Shown piece by piece: positions 19,192 through 28,929 of a DNA stretch of 64,000 nucleotides. The DNA lies in contig NZ_KQ474103.1 in the NCBI RefSeq assembly GCF_001401755.1, forward strand, positions 129,038-193,037, in the 5' to 3' direction. The stretch's first letter is position 1, and every line of letters starts with the position of its first letter. The DNA is from Aquimarina longa SW024 (GTDB lineage: Bacteria > Bacteroidota > Bacteroidia > Flavobacteriales > Flavobacteriaceae). Under the pieces are notes generated by a model, which was not told the DNA's origin, did not search any database, and saw only the letters and a program-made list of their open reading frames with translations. The position numbers were made by a program, and so were the translations under genes.

Positions 19192-20280
19192 TTAGGCAAG
19201 AATTTTTTTCTTATTTCTAATACTTTTTTTATTGATTTTATCAATGCTTTCAAATGTTGAATTATTAGAAATAAATTCTGGAACAATCTCTTTTAATTTT
19301 CCTACTATTTGATGATCTTGATTAAATAGATTCATGATACAAAGATCATTAATCTTATCTTTAATCATTTCACAATCATTATCATCAAATTTACTTATCA
19401 TTATTTTTTTATGATATGTAGGTAACGTATTTTCTGTATCTGCAAGAAGTTCTTCATATAATTTTTCTCCAGGTCTAAGACCACTAATCTGGATATCTAT
19501 ATCATCTGGATATTTAAGCCCTGACAATCTTATCATCTTTTTTGCTAAGTCAAAAATCTTTACAGACTCTCCCATATCAAAAATAAAAATCTCTCCTCCA
19601 TCACCCATTGTACCTGCTTCTATAACTAACTGAGAAGCTTCTGGGATAGTCATAAAAAATCGAGTTACATCTCTATGAGTTACTGTTAGTGGTCCTCCTT
19701 TTTCTATTTGTTTTTTAAATAAAGGAATAACAGATCCATTAGATCCTAGTACATTTCCAAATCTGGTTGTGATAAATTTGGTTTCACTAGTTTTATTAAC
19801 ACATTTTATATACATCTCGGCAACTCTCTTAGTTGCTCCCATCACATTGGTTGGATTAACTGCTTTATCAGTTGAAACAAAAACAAATTTATCCACACCA
19901 TACTCAGACGATAAATCAGCAAGTTTTCTAGTTCCTAAAACGTTTATCTTAATAGCTTCGTAAGGGTTACTCTCCATAAGTGGAACATGCTTATACGCTG
20001 CAGCATGAAAAACCATATTAGGTCTATATTCTTGAAATATAATTTCTAATCTTTGGCGATCTCTTATATCTGCAACAATAGGTGTAAAGTTACTTACTCC
20101 TTTACTTAAAAGCTCTTGCTGTAAATCATATAATGGTGATTCTGACTGATCAACTAATACCAAATGCTTATAATTAAAATAAGAAGCTTGTCTCACTATT
20201 TCGCTTCCTATTGATCCAGCTGCTCCTGTAATCATAATTACTTTATCATGGAGTTCCTTTGATATATTTTGGTTTTCCAT
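19192..20280 (-). CDS. FlaA1/CapD-type NDP-sugar 4,6-dehydratase, catalytic half
   Basis: This is the cytoplasmic SDR domain of a UDP-N-acetylhexosamine dehydratase of the FlaA1/PglF group. The nucleotide-binding motif MITGAAGSIGSEIVRQ is at about residue 16. VFHAAAYKHVPLMESNP and VNPTNVMGATKRVAEMYIK supply the usual catalytic region; the family replaces the SDR tyrosine by methionine, seen here as VMGATK. ISGLRPGEKLYEELL is also typical. It begins at an ATG 114 bases after the TAA at 20395, and the same frame is open between them, so this is the second half of an interrupted gene. It could be translated on its own, but no strong ribosome-binding site is visible. Confidence 0.85.
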   Translation of the reverse strand: MENQNISKELHDKVIMITGAAGSIGSEIVRQASYFNYKHLVLVDQSESPLYDLQQELLSKGVSNFTPIVADIRDRQRLEIIFQEYRPNMVFHAAAYKHVPLMESNPYEAIKINVLGTRKLADLSSEYGVDKFVFVSTDKAVNPTNVMGATKRVAEMYIKCVNKTSETKFITTRFGNVLGSNGSVIPLFKKQIEKGGPLTVTHRDVTRFFMTIPEASQLVIEAGTMGDGGEIFIFDMGESVKIFDLAKKMIRLSGLKYPDDIDIQISGLRPGEKLYEELLADTENTLPTYHKKIMISKFDDNDCEMIKDKINDLCIMNLFNQDHQIVGKLKEIVPEFISNNSTFESIDKINKKSIRNKKKILA

Positions 20281-20394
20281 ATTGATCGGAGCTCTTTCTA
20301 ATAAATCTTCTATCTGAATTTCTTTTATTTGCGAAACATTTAATTTACCGTCAATCCAATCATTTACTGCTGGTATTATTTTTACTGAAACTTT

Positions 20395-21123
20395 TTATAA
20401 TTTAAGCAAATCATCAGATATTTCTGATAATCTTTTTTTACTAATATGTGGTATAGAAACAACAATCTCTTTAATATTATGCTTAACAATGAAGTTATTA
20501 TTAATAACATTAGAAGCATATACCTTAATCCCATTTATTGTTTTTCCAATCTTTTGGGAATTATCATCTACAAAACCAATTACCGATATAGATCTATTAG
20601 AATCATTCGTTATTGCTGCAAGAGTTATCAAACCAGAATCTCCTGCTCCATAAATCAATACTCTTGAAGTCTCCCCTATTTTCGATTTAACATAATAATA
20701 GAAATATTTAAATACCAAACGACTTGTAGTAAGTGTAATAATATTTAATAAATAATGTACACAGATTATAGATACAGGAATGTTTAACAACTCTGGTATT
20801 AATGATAGTCTACTAGAAGCCATCAAAAAGCCTGTTAATGTAATCAAAACAGTTACTGCTATAAATAAATTATAAGCATCTCTCATTCCAGTATGCCTAA
20901 CCACTCCTTTATATGAGCCTATTAGCATAAAACTTAAAATCGATAAAACTGTTATAATTGGTAATTGATATACAAAATTAGTTATATCAAAGTTTAATGT
21001 AATTCCAAACCTGATTACATATGCTAAAAAGAAATTAAATACAGTTATTAATACATCAATAAATAGCACAAGCCACTTAGATGCATGTTTATGCGAATTA
21101 TCTATTAGGTAGCGCTTTATCAT
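20395..21123 (-). CDS. FlaA1/CapD-type dehydratase, membrane half
   Basis: The 242 residues hold four predicted membrane helices (about 17-38, 48-68, 84-104, 110-130) and then a CoA-binding-like Rossmann domain with VLIYGAGDSGLITLAAI at about 174. This matches the N-terminal half of full-length FlaA1/PglF enzymes and ends in LLKL just where the linker should continue. The ATG overlaps the aminotransferase stop in ATGA (21120-21123), so translation is coupled. On its own this half has no catalytic motif, so it is either non-functional or works with the separately made catalytic half. Confidence 0.85.
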   Translation of the reverse strand: MIKRYLIDNSHKHASKWLVLFIDVLITVFNFFLAYVIRFGITLNFDITNFVYQLPIITVLSILSFMLIGSYKGVVRHTGMRDAYNLFIAVTVLITLTGFLMASSRLSLIPELLNIPVSIICVHYLLNIITLTTSRLVFKYFYYYVKSKIGETSRVLIYGAGDSGLITLAAITNDSNRSISVIGFVDDNSQKIGKTINGIKVYASNVINNNFIVKHNIKEIVVSIPHISKKRLSEISDDLLKL

Positions 21124-22253
21124 CTCAATATGTTTTTGATTATTGATACAATTCTATATAAATCTTCTTCTTCAAGATTAGACCCACTTGGTAAACAAAG
21201 GCCTCTATCAAACAAATCATCAGAAACTCCATTGAGGTACGCGTCGCAATCTGCAAATACTGCTTGTTGATGCATTGGTTTCCATAACGGCCTTGATTCT
21301 ATATTTTCATCTGCTAATGACAACCGTATTTTTTCTCTTAACTCATAAGAACTAGTCTCTATACAGGTTAGCCACCTGTTAGAATAATATCCTGATGGTT
21401 CTTCTAAAAATTTTAATTCAGAAGAACTTTCAAGATTATTTTTATAAAACTCAAAATTTCTTCGCCTGTTAGCAACATGAGCATCGAGAACTTCCATTTG
21501 TCCTCGTCCAATACCTGCTGTAATATTACTCATTCTATAGTTATACCCTATTTCAGAATGCTCATAATGAGGTGCATTATCTCTGGATTGAGTTGCCCAA
21601 AAAATAGCTTTGTCTCTATGCTCTTTCTTTTTAGAGATCAAAGAACCTCCTCCGGAGGTAGTAATAATTTTATTTCCGTTAAATGAAAGAATTGAAATAT
21701 CACCAAAAGTTCCACATCTAATCCCCTGATAGGAACTCCCTAAAGCTTCTGCACTATCTTCTAATATTGGAATTCTATATTCTGAAGCAACTTTATGAAC
21801 TGCCTCTATATTATAAGGCATTCCATATAAGTGAACAGCAATAATAGCTTTTGGTTTTTTACCTTTAGCTATTCTGTCTTTTACTGCAATTTCTAACTGA
21901 TTGGGACAAATGTTCCATGTGTCCCTATCACTATCTATAAATACAGGTTTTGCTCCTAGATATGTTATTGGATTAGCTGATGCAGAAAATGTCATACTTT
22001 GACATAGTACTTCATCTCCTGTAGTAACTTCTAGTAATTTTAATCCTAGATGTATTGAAGCTGTACCAGAGCTTAATGCTGCTGCATAAACACTCTCTCC
22101 AAGGTATTTTTCGATATCAGATTCAAAACCATTAACGTTAGGACCTAGAGGAGCTACCCAGTTTGTATCAAATGCTTCTTTAACAAATTTCTGCTCTGTT
22201 CCACCCATGTGAGGAGAAGAAAGCCATATTTTTTTTGACTCAATTATATTCAT
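21120..22253 (-). CDS. DegT/DnrJ/EryC1-family PLP-dependent sugar aminotransferase
   Basis: This family transfers an amino group to keto-sugar nucleotides. IWLSSPHMGGTEQKFVKEAF at the start and LSSGTASIHLGLKLL are typical. The PLP-binding lysine lies in SFNGNKIITTSGGGSLI. Gene order (aminotransferase then FlaA1-type dehydratase) fits a bacillosamine-like pathway in which UDP-GlcNAc is dehydrated and aminated for glycan assembly; no acetyltransferase is nearby, so the product is uncertain. I chose the ATG at 22253, preceded by GGGAAA, over a TTG eight codons earlier. The length is then 377 residues, usual for the family. Confidence 0.88.
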   Translation of the reverse strand: MNIIESKKIWLSSPHMGGTEQKFVKEAFDTNWVAPLGPNVNGFESDIEKYLGESVYAAALSSGTASIHLGLKLLEVTTGDEVLCQSMTFSASANPITYLGAKPVFIDSDRDTWNICPNQLEIAVKDRIAKGKKPKAIIAVHLYGMPYNIEAVHKVASEYRIPILEDSAEALGSSYQGIRCGTFGDISILSFNGNKIITTSGGGSLISKKKEHRDKAIFWATQSRDNAPHYEHSEIGYNYRMSNITAGIGRGQMEVLDAHVANRRRNFEFYKNNLESSSELKFLEEPSGYYSNRWLTCIETSSYELREKIRLSLADENIESRPLWKPMHQQAVFADCDAYLNGVSDDLFDRGLCLPSGSNLEEEDLYRIVSIIKNILR

Positions 22254-22943
22254 AATTTTCCCATTAATAATGAACAATAATTACCTAATTAAACTAAAGA
22301 TTAATAATAATCTATTAGCCAAATTCTTTCATGACATTCTAAAAAAACTTTGGAAGAAAAGGGGGTAGAACTTCCTTCTTTTTTGAAATTATTTTTGAAT
22401 TTATTTTCCAATGGCTAAATTAGTTTAGTTAAATCAATTTTCTATTCTATTTTCTTTTTTTTAGACACAATACTAAAAAAACGCGTCCAACAACTCATTT
22501 TCAAGTACATATTACACTAAATTGCATAAAAAACGTAAGAAAAATACTATGTTTTTTAAATTACAATTATATATTATTACAAGTAATTAGCATTAAGCCG
22601 TTTGACTCTTATTACAAAATTATTCATAATTATAATTAAAGTTCATTTTTTACATTACTATTATGTAAACATTTTATACTATACAAGTATAGTGTTATTG
22701 TATATAAATATACCAAGTGAAAAACCTATTTATCATATAGGGGTTTTCCCCCTTTAATAAATTTTAAAATTCTCACAAAATCTTTCTAGATATAAGTCAT
22801 ACAATCTAAATCAAAAATAACTTAAAAAAATATTTGATTTATACAATTAAATACGTAAAATTTATGCCTTTTAAAAAATAAATTAAGAATATAATAGCTG
22901 ATCATTAGCTCTTATTAAATTCTTACTTTTATATTACTTATAG
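22254..22943. other. 690-bp noncoding divergent region
   Basis: The region separates the minus-strand capsule genes from the plus-strand O-acyltransferase. I see no reading frame. Two small hairpins stand out: GGAAG/CTTCC around 22352-22377 followed by a T-rich run, and GGGGTTTTCCCC at 22740-22751 followed by CTTT. Promoters for both directions should be here, but no full consensus is visible. Confidence 0.5.
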
Positions 22944-24395
22944 ATGCTATTTAATTCAATAGATTTTTTAATATTTCTACCAATAGTTTTTCTTCTCTAT
23001 TGGTTTATTTTTTGTAAAAAAATTCAAATTCAGAATTTATTCATTCTCTCTGCCAGTTACATTTTTTATGGCTTATGGGACTGGAGATTTTTATTTCTTA
23101 TTCTTGCGAGTACTATCATTGATTTTTTTGTTGGTCAATCTATTTATACTTCTGATTCTAAGAAAAAAAGAAAAATCTGGCTACGAATAAGTGTACTCTT
23201 CAATATTGGTCTTTTAGGTTTTTTTAAATATTATAATTTTTTTATTGAATCATGGGTAGATTTTATTTCTATTTTAGGATATGATTTAAAAAGTACTTGG
23301 ACTTTACAGATTATATTACCAATCGGAATATCTTTTTACACATTTCAGACAATGTCATACTCTTTAGACATTTATTATAAAAGACTTACACCGACTACAA
23401 ATTTTATATCATTTGCTACATTTGTTAGCTTTTTCCCTCAATTAGTTGCTGGACCTATTGAACGGGCTTCTAACCTTTTATCACAGATTACTTCTAAAAG
23501 GGTTTTTAACTATGTACAGTGCACTGACGGTTTAAAACTTATCCTTTGGGGATTATTTAAGAAAATAGTTATTGCAGATTCTATTGCCCCTATAGTTGAT
23601 GATATTTTCATGAATTATACTGAGTACTCTGCTTCTACTTTGGTTCTAGGAGTATCTCTGTTTAGTTTTCAGGTGTACGGTGATTTTAGTGGATATTCTG
23701 ATATTGCTATAGGAACAGCCAAACTATTCGGAATAGAGTTAATGTCTAATTTTAAATTTCCAAATTTCTCGAGAAATGTTGCAGAATACTGGCAACGATG
23801 GCATATATCTTTATCTACTTGGTTTCGTCATTATGTATATATTCCATTAGGTGGAAGTAGAGTAAGTAAGCTTAAATCAGTAAGAAATATTATTATCATT
23901 TTCTTAATAAGTGGCTTTTGGCATGGAGCTAATTGGACTTTTATAATATGGGGAGCTATTCATGCTATTTTATATATTCCCGTTTTCTTAATGGGTCGAA
24001 ATCGAATATACATGAATACTGTGGTTGCAGAAAATCGGGTATTTCCATCTGTGATCGAGATCTTACAAATTTTACTTACTTTTTTACTGGTTACATTCTC
24101 TAGAGTATTTTTTAGATCACAATCAATTACGGATGCTTTTGGCTTTTTACAACAACTATATACTAATTTCTCATATGAAGCATATCATCATCCATCAGGT
24201 TATCGTATGATAGATTACTTTATTTTATTAGGCCTTTTTATTTTATATGAATTCAGAATTAGAAAAGATGAACGTGCTCCTTTTAAGTTTAAATCAAAAA
24301 CCATACGATTCATTGCTTACACTTTAGTTATTTTAGGAATGCTTTTATTTTTTGATGATAGTATTGACAGGTCTTTTATTTATTTTCAATTTTAA
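22944..24395 (+). CDS. MBOAT-family O-acyltransferase (AlgI/DltB-like)
   Basis: MBOAT membrane proteins move acyl groups, usually acetyl, onto exported polysaccharides. The start MLFNSIDFLIFLPIVFLLYW is typical. About ten to twelve hydrophobic segments fill 483 residues. The family block with the catalytic histidine is FLISGFWHGANWTFIIWG at about residue 323, and YWQRWHISLSTWFRHYVYIP precedes it at about 282. The next gene, 30 bases on, is an SGNH-like secreted protein, the usual type of partner. Together they probably O-acetylate the polysaccharide made by the nearby genes; the target is inferred. Confidence 0.9.
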   Translation: MLFNSIDFLIFLPIVFLLYWFIFCKKIQIQNLFILSASYIFYGLWDWRFLFLILASTIIDFFVGQSIYTSDSKKKRKIWLRISVLFNIGLLGFFKYYNFFIESWVDFISILGYDLKSTWTLQIILPIGISFYTFQTMSYSLDIYYKRLTPTTNFISFATFVSFFPQLVAGPIERASNLLSQITSKRVFNYVQCTDGLKLILWGLFKKIVIADSIAPIVDDIFMNYTEYSASTLVLGVSLFSFQVYGDFSGYSDIAIGTAKLFGIELMSNFKFPNFSRNVAEYWQRWHISLSTWFRHYVYIPLGGSRVSKLKSVRNIIIIFLISGFWHGANWTFIIWGAIHAILYIPVFLMGRNRIYMNTVVAENRVFPSVIEILQILLTFLLVTFSRVFFRSQSITDAFGFLQQLYTNFSYEAYHHPSGYRMIDYFILLGLFILYEFRIRKDERAPFKFKSKTIRFIAYTLVILGMLLFFDDSIDRSFIYFQF

Positions 24396-24425
24396 CTATA
24401 AAAGATAAGTTTATAAATTTATAAT

Positions 24426-25388
24426 ATGAAAAAACTTATTATTAAAAGCACTATATATTTTTTTCTAATACTAATAACATTAGAAAGTTTAGTCCGTGTT
24501 TTTTATTTGGGTAAGGATACTCCTACTCGGTTTCTTGATGAGTATAAAGTAGAAAAATGGGTACCTAATCAAAATGGTTTTTCTGTTACAGGAAATAGAA
24601 GGCAAAATTTTTCTGAATACCATATCAATACGTCTGGTTTTAATTCTTACAGAGAATTTACACCTACAAAAGATAAAGTAGAGCTTGCTCTTGTAGGAGA
24701 TTCTTTTATAGAAGGATTTCATCAACATTATTATAACTCTATTGGTAAAAAAATTGAAAAAAATTTACCAAAAATTGAGGTATATGAATATGGATATGCG
24801 GGTTATGATTTTGCGGATCAAATGCATCTAGTAAATTCGTATAAAAACAAATTTGATTTAATTGACCATGTTATTTTGGGGATAAAATTTTCTAACGACT
24901 TAACCAGAGGAGAGTATCAGGTAGTAAAAAACCGATTAGCTCTGGAGTCTCCTATCAATAAGCTATTAAAAAAGAGTAAACTAATCGTATACTGTAAAAG
25001 TATTGGTGTCTTAGACCCTCCTCAAAAACTAGTGCAACGTATAATCAATCTAATTAAACCTAAGAGAAAAATAATTCCATTAGATGATATAGAGGTTTTA
25101 CGAATTAAAAAAGAGAATGAAAAAAAATATTTAGAAAATTTCAAAAGCTTAGTATCTAAATATAATTTTGATAAAAAACGTTTTACACTTCTTTTGGATT
25201 CTCGAATAACAAACCCTATTTTTTTATCATATTTACAGCAGAATAATTTTAAATATATCGATTTCTCTACTTATTTTAAAGACTCTAATCACCCCACTAC
25301 ACTCATTTATGACAAACATTGGAATAATCATGGGCGAGAACTGATCAGTCAAGCAATAATAGACTATTTAACACAGCATATACAATAA
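24426..25388 (+). CDS. SGNH-like membrane-anchored partner of the O-acyltransferase
   Basis: A single N-terminal hydrophobic segment (about residues 7-26) anchors or exports the protein. The body has features of an SGNH/AlgX-like fold: LALVGDSFIEGFH at about residue 88 holds the candidate nucleophile serine in GDS, and DKHWNNHGRELISQAI near the end gives the Asp-x-x-His pair. It is 320 residues long and lies 30 bases after the MBOAT gene, which fits a periplasmic acyl-transfer step. I infer the activity from motif and context; overall similarity to named families is not clear by eye. Confidence 0.65.
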   Translation: MKKLIIKSTIYFFLILITLESLVRVFYLGKDTPTRFLDEYKVEKWVPNQNGFSVTGNRRQNFSEYHINTSGFNSYREFTPTKDKVELALVGDSFIEGFHQHYYNSIGKKIEKNLPKIEVYEYGYAGYDFADQMHLVNSYKNKFDLIDHVILGIKFSNDLTRGEYQVVKNRLALESPINKLLKKSKLIVYCKSIGVLDPPQKLVQRIINLIKPKRKIIPLDDIEVLRIKKENEKKYLENFKSLVSKYNFDKKRFTLLLDSRITNPIFLSYLQQNNFKYIDFSTYFKDSNHPTTLIYDKHWNNHGRELISQAIIDYLTQHIQ

Positions 25389-25498
25389 GAAATCTATCAT
25401 AACTTTATGATGATAGCTAGACAATTTAAGAATTCATCTAGTAATACTTTAATAACATTGATGTTATTAAAAAGGACTATCTCAGAAAACTAATGCCA

Positions 25499-25538
25499 TT
25501 TATAGCTTGAATTCATTGTAATAAATTCAGGCTATAAA
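25499..25538 (+). terminator. Hairpin downstream of the acylation operon
   Basis: Arms TTTATAGCTTGAATT (25499-25513) and AATTCAGGCTATAAA (25524-25538) pair over 15 positions with one G-U wobble. There is no T run after it, so its role as a terminator is uncertain. It is 110 bases past the SGNH-like gene. Confidence 0.4.
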
Positions 25539-25692
25539 TGGACGCTACAGTTATTCAGTTATAGAAATAACAAACTCATTTAAACTTTTCTTTTTATATT
25601 TTATAAAAAATTAAATTTCATTGTCTAATAAAGGGTTTTGAGTAACAAACCTAATTTTAGCTACATTATAAAAAATCAAAATAACCTTATCA
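25539..25692. other. Noncoding stretch
   Basis: AT-rich sequence between the acylation operon and the decayed gene on the minus strand. I see nothing recognisable in it. Confidence 0.4.
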
Positions 25693-26401
25693 TTAATCTA
25701 TCAACAACCTCTTTATTACAGTTTTTCTATTTGAAATTATTTTTATTAGATACATTCCTGATTCTAGATCATATATTCCTATCTCCTTCATCTTATCAAA
25801 TTGTTTGATTTCTTATTCATAAACTAATTTACCTGAAACATCAAAAATTATAATTTTTTATAGTTTATCTGTTCCTCCATATGATATTATAAAATATTCA
25901 TTATTAATAGAGGTAGGAGATATTACAAGTTTATTTCTATTTTTATACAAATGAGGTTTTTCTTCCAAAATAGGTTCTTTATTAGTTTCTATAAGAAAGG
26001 AGACATTATCGATAAGTGCTTTAGCCGGGTCTGTACTATCATCAGGGATATACGCAATAAATCTTAAAAAAATATCTTGATTATTATAATTTACGATTTC
26101 ACTAAACACACCTTACTTACAGTAATATCTAGTCTACTTGTTAGAGGATTAACCTAAAATATTATTTCTACCAATAGATCTCCAAGGATCTAATGTTGCA
26201 CATTCAAAACTACCATTTTCTATATACTCTTTTTCTTTATCATTTAAAGAGCTTTTGTTCCACTAATAGTTACTTCTACAGGAAATGCTTCTAATTTTGC
26301 ACTTATTATAGAAGTTGGATTAAAGTTTATGGTTGTACCAAAAGGTAAGTTTTCTGCACTAAATGTAACTTCTTTACAGAGTGTATCTGTTGTAAAAAGT
26401 T
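25693..26401 (-). pseudogene. Decayed gene for a secreted protein with a type IX sorting domain
   Basis: Translated pieces on the minus strand join into the end of a large secreted protein. From upstream to downstream they read DTLCKEVTFSAENLPFGTT (about 26390), YIENGSFECATLDPWRSIG (about 26230-26175), a stretch with ALIDNVSFLIETN (about 26020), then IIIFDVSGKLVYE and IYDLESGMYLIKIISN near 25860-25730. The last two are the type A C-terminal sorting signal of type IX secretion. At least two in-frame TAA codons (at GTDKL/KII and VYE/EIK) and several frame changes break it. The 84-codon open piece 25858-26109 is only one fragment. The middle resembles carbohydrate-binding or metallopeptidase-associated domains, but the full product cannot be named. 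Confidence 0.75.
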
Positions 26402-26514
26402 AAGATGTTACCATAGATTTATGAGTTTAGATCATTTTTATTCCTTTTTTATAAAACCTAGTTTACCAACCACTTACATAAATACAATTTCTAGATTTAA
26501 TTGATATTTTATAC

Positions 26515-26547
26515 AAAAAAAGACTATCTTTTCAGACAGTCTTTTTT
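26515..26547 (-). terminator. Intrinsic terminator after the M13 peptidase gene
   Basis: AAAAAAAGACT (26515-26525) pairs with AGTCTTTTTT (26538-26547) around a 12-nt loop. It lies 21 bases past the stop on the minus strand, and T runs flank both arms, so it can act in both directions. Confidence 0.75.
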
Positions 26548-26567
26548 AATGAATATTGTAAAAAAAA

Positions 26568-28643
26568 TTACCAAATATGTACTCTCTTATCTGGTTTTAA
26601 ATACATTTTATCACCTTCTTTGATATCAAAAGCATCATAAAATGCTTGCACATTCAATAGTGGTTGTATTGCCCTTACATCTCCTGGAGAGTGTGGATCT
26701 GTTTTTATTTGAGTTCTTAAAGCATCTTCTCTAATTTTTGTTCTCCATACAGTAGCCCATGACATAAAAAATCGCTGTTCTGCAGTAAACCCATCGATAT
26801 CTTCTGGTCTTCCATTTTCTGCAAAATGCATTTGCAACCCATCATAAGCGCCTAACACACCTCCTAAATCTCCTATATTCTCTCCCAAAGTAAATTTACC
26901 ATTGATAAAAACACTATCCAATACTTCTATTGCAGTATACTGTTCTGCTAACGCATTTCCTCGTTCTGTGAACTTAGTAAGATCTTCTTTTGTCCACCAA
27001 TTAGAAAGGTTTCCTTCTGAGTCAAAGCGTGCACCAGAATCATCAAAAGCATGTGATATTTCATGCCCTATTACAGCTCCAATCCCGCCATAATTAACAG
27101 CATCATCTGCTGTATAGTTATAGAAAGGTGGTTGAAGTATTGCCGCTGGAAATACAATCTCGTTAAATAAAGGATTAAAGTATGCATTTACTGTCTGAGG
27201 AGACATTCCCCATTTTGTTTTATCTACAGGTTCTCCTATTTCTGAAATTGATTTTTTAAATTTCCAATTTGATACTGCTATTGCATTTTCAAAATTAGAA
27301 TTCTCTTTTTTTACATCTAATGTAGAGTAATCTTCCCATTTGTTAGGATATCCAACCTTAACGGTAAATTTGTCTAATTTCTCTATAGCTTTTATTTTTG
27401 TGCTATCACTCATCCAATCTAAAGCTTCAATTCTTTTTTGATAAGCCTTAATCACATTAGCAATCATTTTTTCGGCTTTAATCTTAGCTTCAGGAGGAAA
27501 TTTAGCATCTACATATAACTGCCCCATAGCTTCTCCTATAGATCTATTTACTCTAGCTAGTGCACGTTCTTCAAGAGGTCTTTGTTTTTTGCCTCCTCTA
27601 AGTGTTTTCTCATAAAAATCCCAATTTGCTTTCTCGATCTCTGCAGAAAGTGATCCTGTTACATTGTTTAATGTAGACCATCTCATTACAGTTTTTAAAT
27701 CTTCAATATCAGTAGTTACGAATACTTCATGTAGCGTTTTCATGTACTTTAGTTCGGTAACTATTATTGTATCCAATTTCTTTTGAACACCTAGGTCTTT
27801 GAATAACAATTTCCAATCTACTGAAGGAGTTATTTTAGAAAGTTCTGCAATACTTCTAGGGTTATTAAAGTTACGAGCATCTCGGCTTTGAACTTTATCT
27901 AATCTAGGCGCTGCTAATTTAGTTTCAATATCTAAAATAGTTGTTGCAGATTTACGTGCTTGCTCTTTGGTATCTCCTATAAACTGAAGCATTCTCGTAA
28001 TATGATCTACATATTGCCCTCTAATTTCTTTTGATTTTTCGTCTTGATCTAAATAGTAATCACGATCTGGTAACCCTAAACCTGCAGTACCTAAGTAAGC
28101 TGCATTAATATCACTATCATTTAAATCCGCAAAAGATGTTACTGTAAAAAATGGTGATGAAGCTGCCGTTTCTGTAGCTAGTATTATTTGTAAATCTTTA
28201 ATGTTTTTTATCTCAGAAATTTTATCTAATACTGGTTGCAATGGAGCAACCCCTGCTTTATTTCTAGCGACAGTATCCATAATAGATTCAAAAAACACTA
28301 GAGCCTTATACTGATCCGTTCCTGATAGATATTTACCGCTAGATTTTGCTTCCTTCATAATTTTAAGCATATCATCATCGGTTTTCTTTCTTAAAACTCC
28401 AAAACCTCCCCATCGTGTTCTATCTTCAGGAATTTCTGTGGTTTTCATCCAATTACCATTAACATAATTGTAGAAATCTTCTTTAGGACTAATACTAGAA
28501 TCCATATTCTCTAGAACTATTCCTGGAATCTTTTCTACTGTAGCCATCACTTTGTTATCATTCTTTTTTGTTTCATTTTTACAACTTACAAAAGCAAGAA
28601 TGAATACTGTTAGAAAATACAGGTTTTTCACTTTTATACTCAT
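26568..28643 (-). CDS. M13-family (neprilysin/PepO-like) zinc metallopeptidase, lipoprotein
   Basis: M13 enzymes cut peptides outside the cytoplasm. The lipobox FVSC (about residue 21) anchors it to a membrane. The zinc motif VIGHEISHAFDDSGARFD is at about residue 525 and the third ligand lies in ENIGDLGG at about 590. The C-terminal NVQAFYDAFDIKEGDKMY is also typical. At 691 residues it is a normal full-length member. It stands alone on the minus strand, ending at an intrinsic terminator. Flavobacterial relatives are probably peptide scavengers; no specific substrate can be inferred. Confidence 0.93.
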   Translation of the reverse strand: MSIKVKNLYFLTVFILAFVSCKNETKKNDNKVMATVEKIPGIVLENMDSSISPKEDFYNYVNGNWMKTTEIPEDRTRWGGFGVLRKKTDDDMLKIMKEAKSSGKYLSGTDQYKALVFFESIMDTVARNKAGVAPLQPVLDKISEIKNIKDLQIILATETAASSPFFTVTSFADLNDSDINAAYLGTAGLGLPDRDYYLDQDEKSKEIRGQYVDHITRMLQFIGDTKEQARKSATTILDIETKLAAPRLDKVQSRDARNFNNPRSIAELSKITPSVDWKLLFKDLGVQKKLDTIIVTELKYMKTLHEVFVTTDIEDLKTVMRWSTLNNVTGSLSAEIEKANWDFYEKTLRGGKKQRPLEERALARVNRSIGEAMGQLYVDAKFPPEAKIKAEKMIANVIKAYQKRIEALDWMSDSTKIKAIEKLDKFTVKVGYPNKWEDYSTLDVKKENSNFENAIAVSNWKFKKSISEIGEPVDKTKWGMSPQTVNAYFNPLFNEIVFPAAILQPPFYNYTADDAVNYGGIGAVIGHEISHAFDDSGARFDSEGNLSNWWTKEDLTKFTERGNALAEQYTAIEVLDSVFINGKFTLGENIGDLGGVLGAYDGLQMHFAENGRPEDIDGFTAEQRFFMSWATVWRTKIREDALRTQIKTDPHSPGDVRAIQPLLNVQAFYDAFDIKEGDKMYLKPDKRVHIW

Positions 28644-28929
28644 TACTTTTTATTAAATTTTAGAATTAGCTATTTATAATATGTCTCTTAATCACAAAAG
28701 TTGTTACACATATTATCGCGGAAATTTATGGAAAATGGAATATGTTAAGAATTTTTAAACAAAAATTTAACGAAAAAATAGGATTTAGAAGCATAAATAA
28801 CGAAAAATACAATAAAAAAGGATCTCAACTTTTATCATTATACTTTTCTTTTTATTATCATATAACGCTATTTACAAAATCTCAAAGAAGTCAAAATAGG
28901 CTCTAAATAATAGTATTTAAAAAAACATT

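Larger units (their letters stand above)
19192..21123 (-). pseudogene. FlaA1/PglF-like dehydratase gene interrupted by one in-frame TAA
   Basis: Both halves and the 38 codons between them lie in a single reading frame. The only break is TAA at 20395-20397. Replacing it by a sense codon gives a normal-looking protein of about 643 residues: four membrane helices, a degenerate Rossmann domain, the linker with NDWIDGKLNVSQIKEIQIED, and the catalytic domain. No frameshift is needed. It could be a true nonsense mutation, a read-through site, a real gene split, or a base-calling error. Confidence 0.75.

Noticed and set aside
22254..22943. JUMPstart or ops element before the capsule genes
   Set aside because: No GGCGGTAG-like core is present and such elements are not typical of Bacteroidota.
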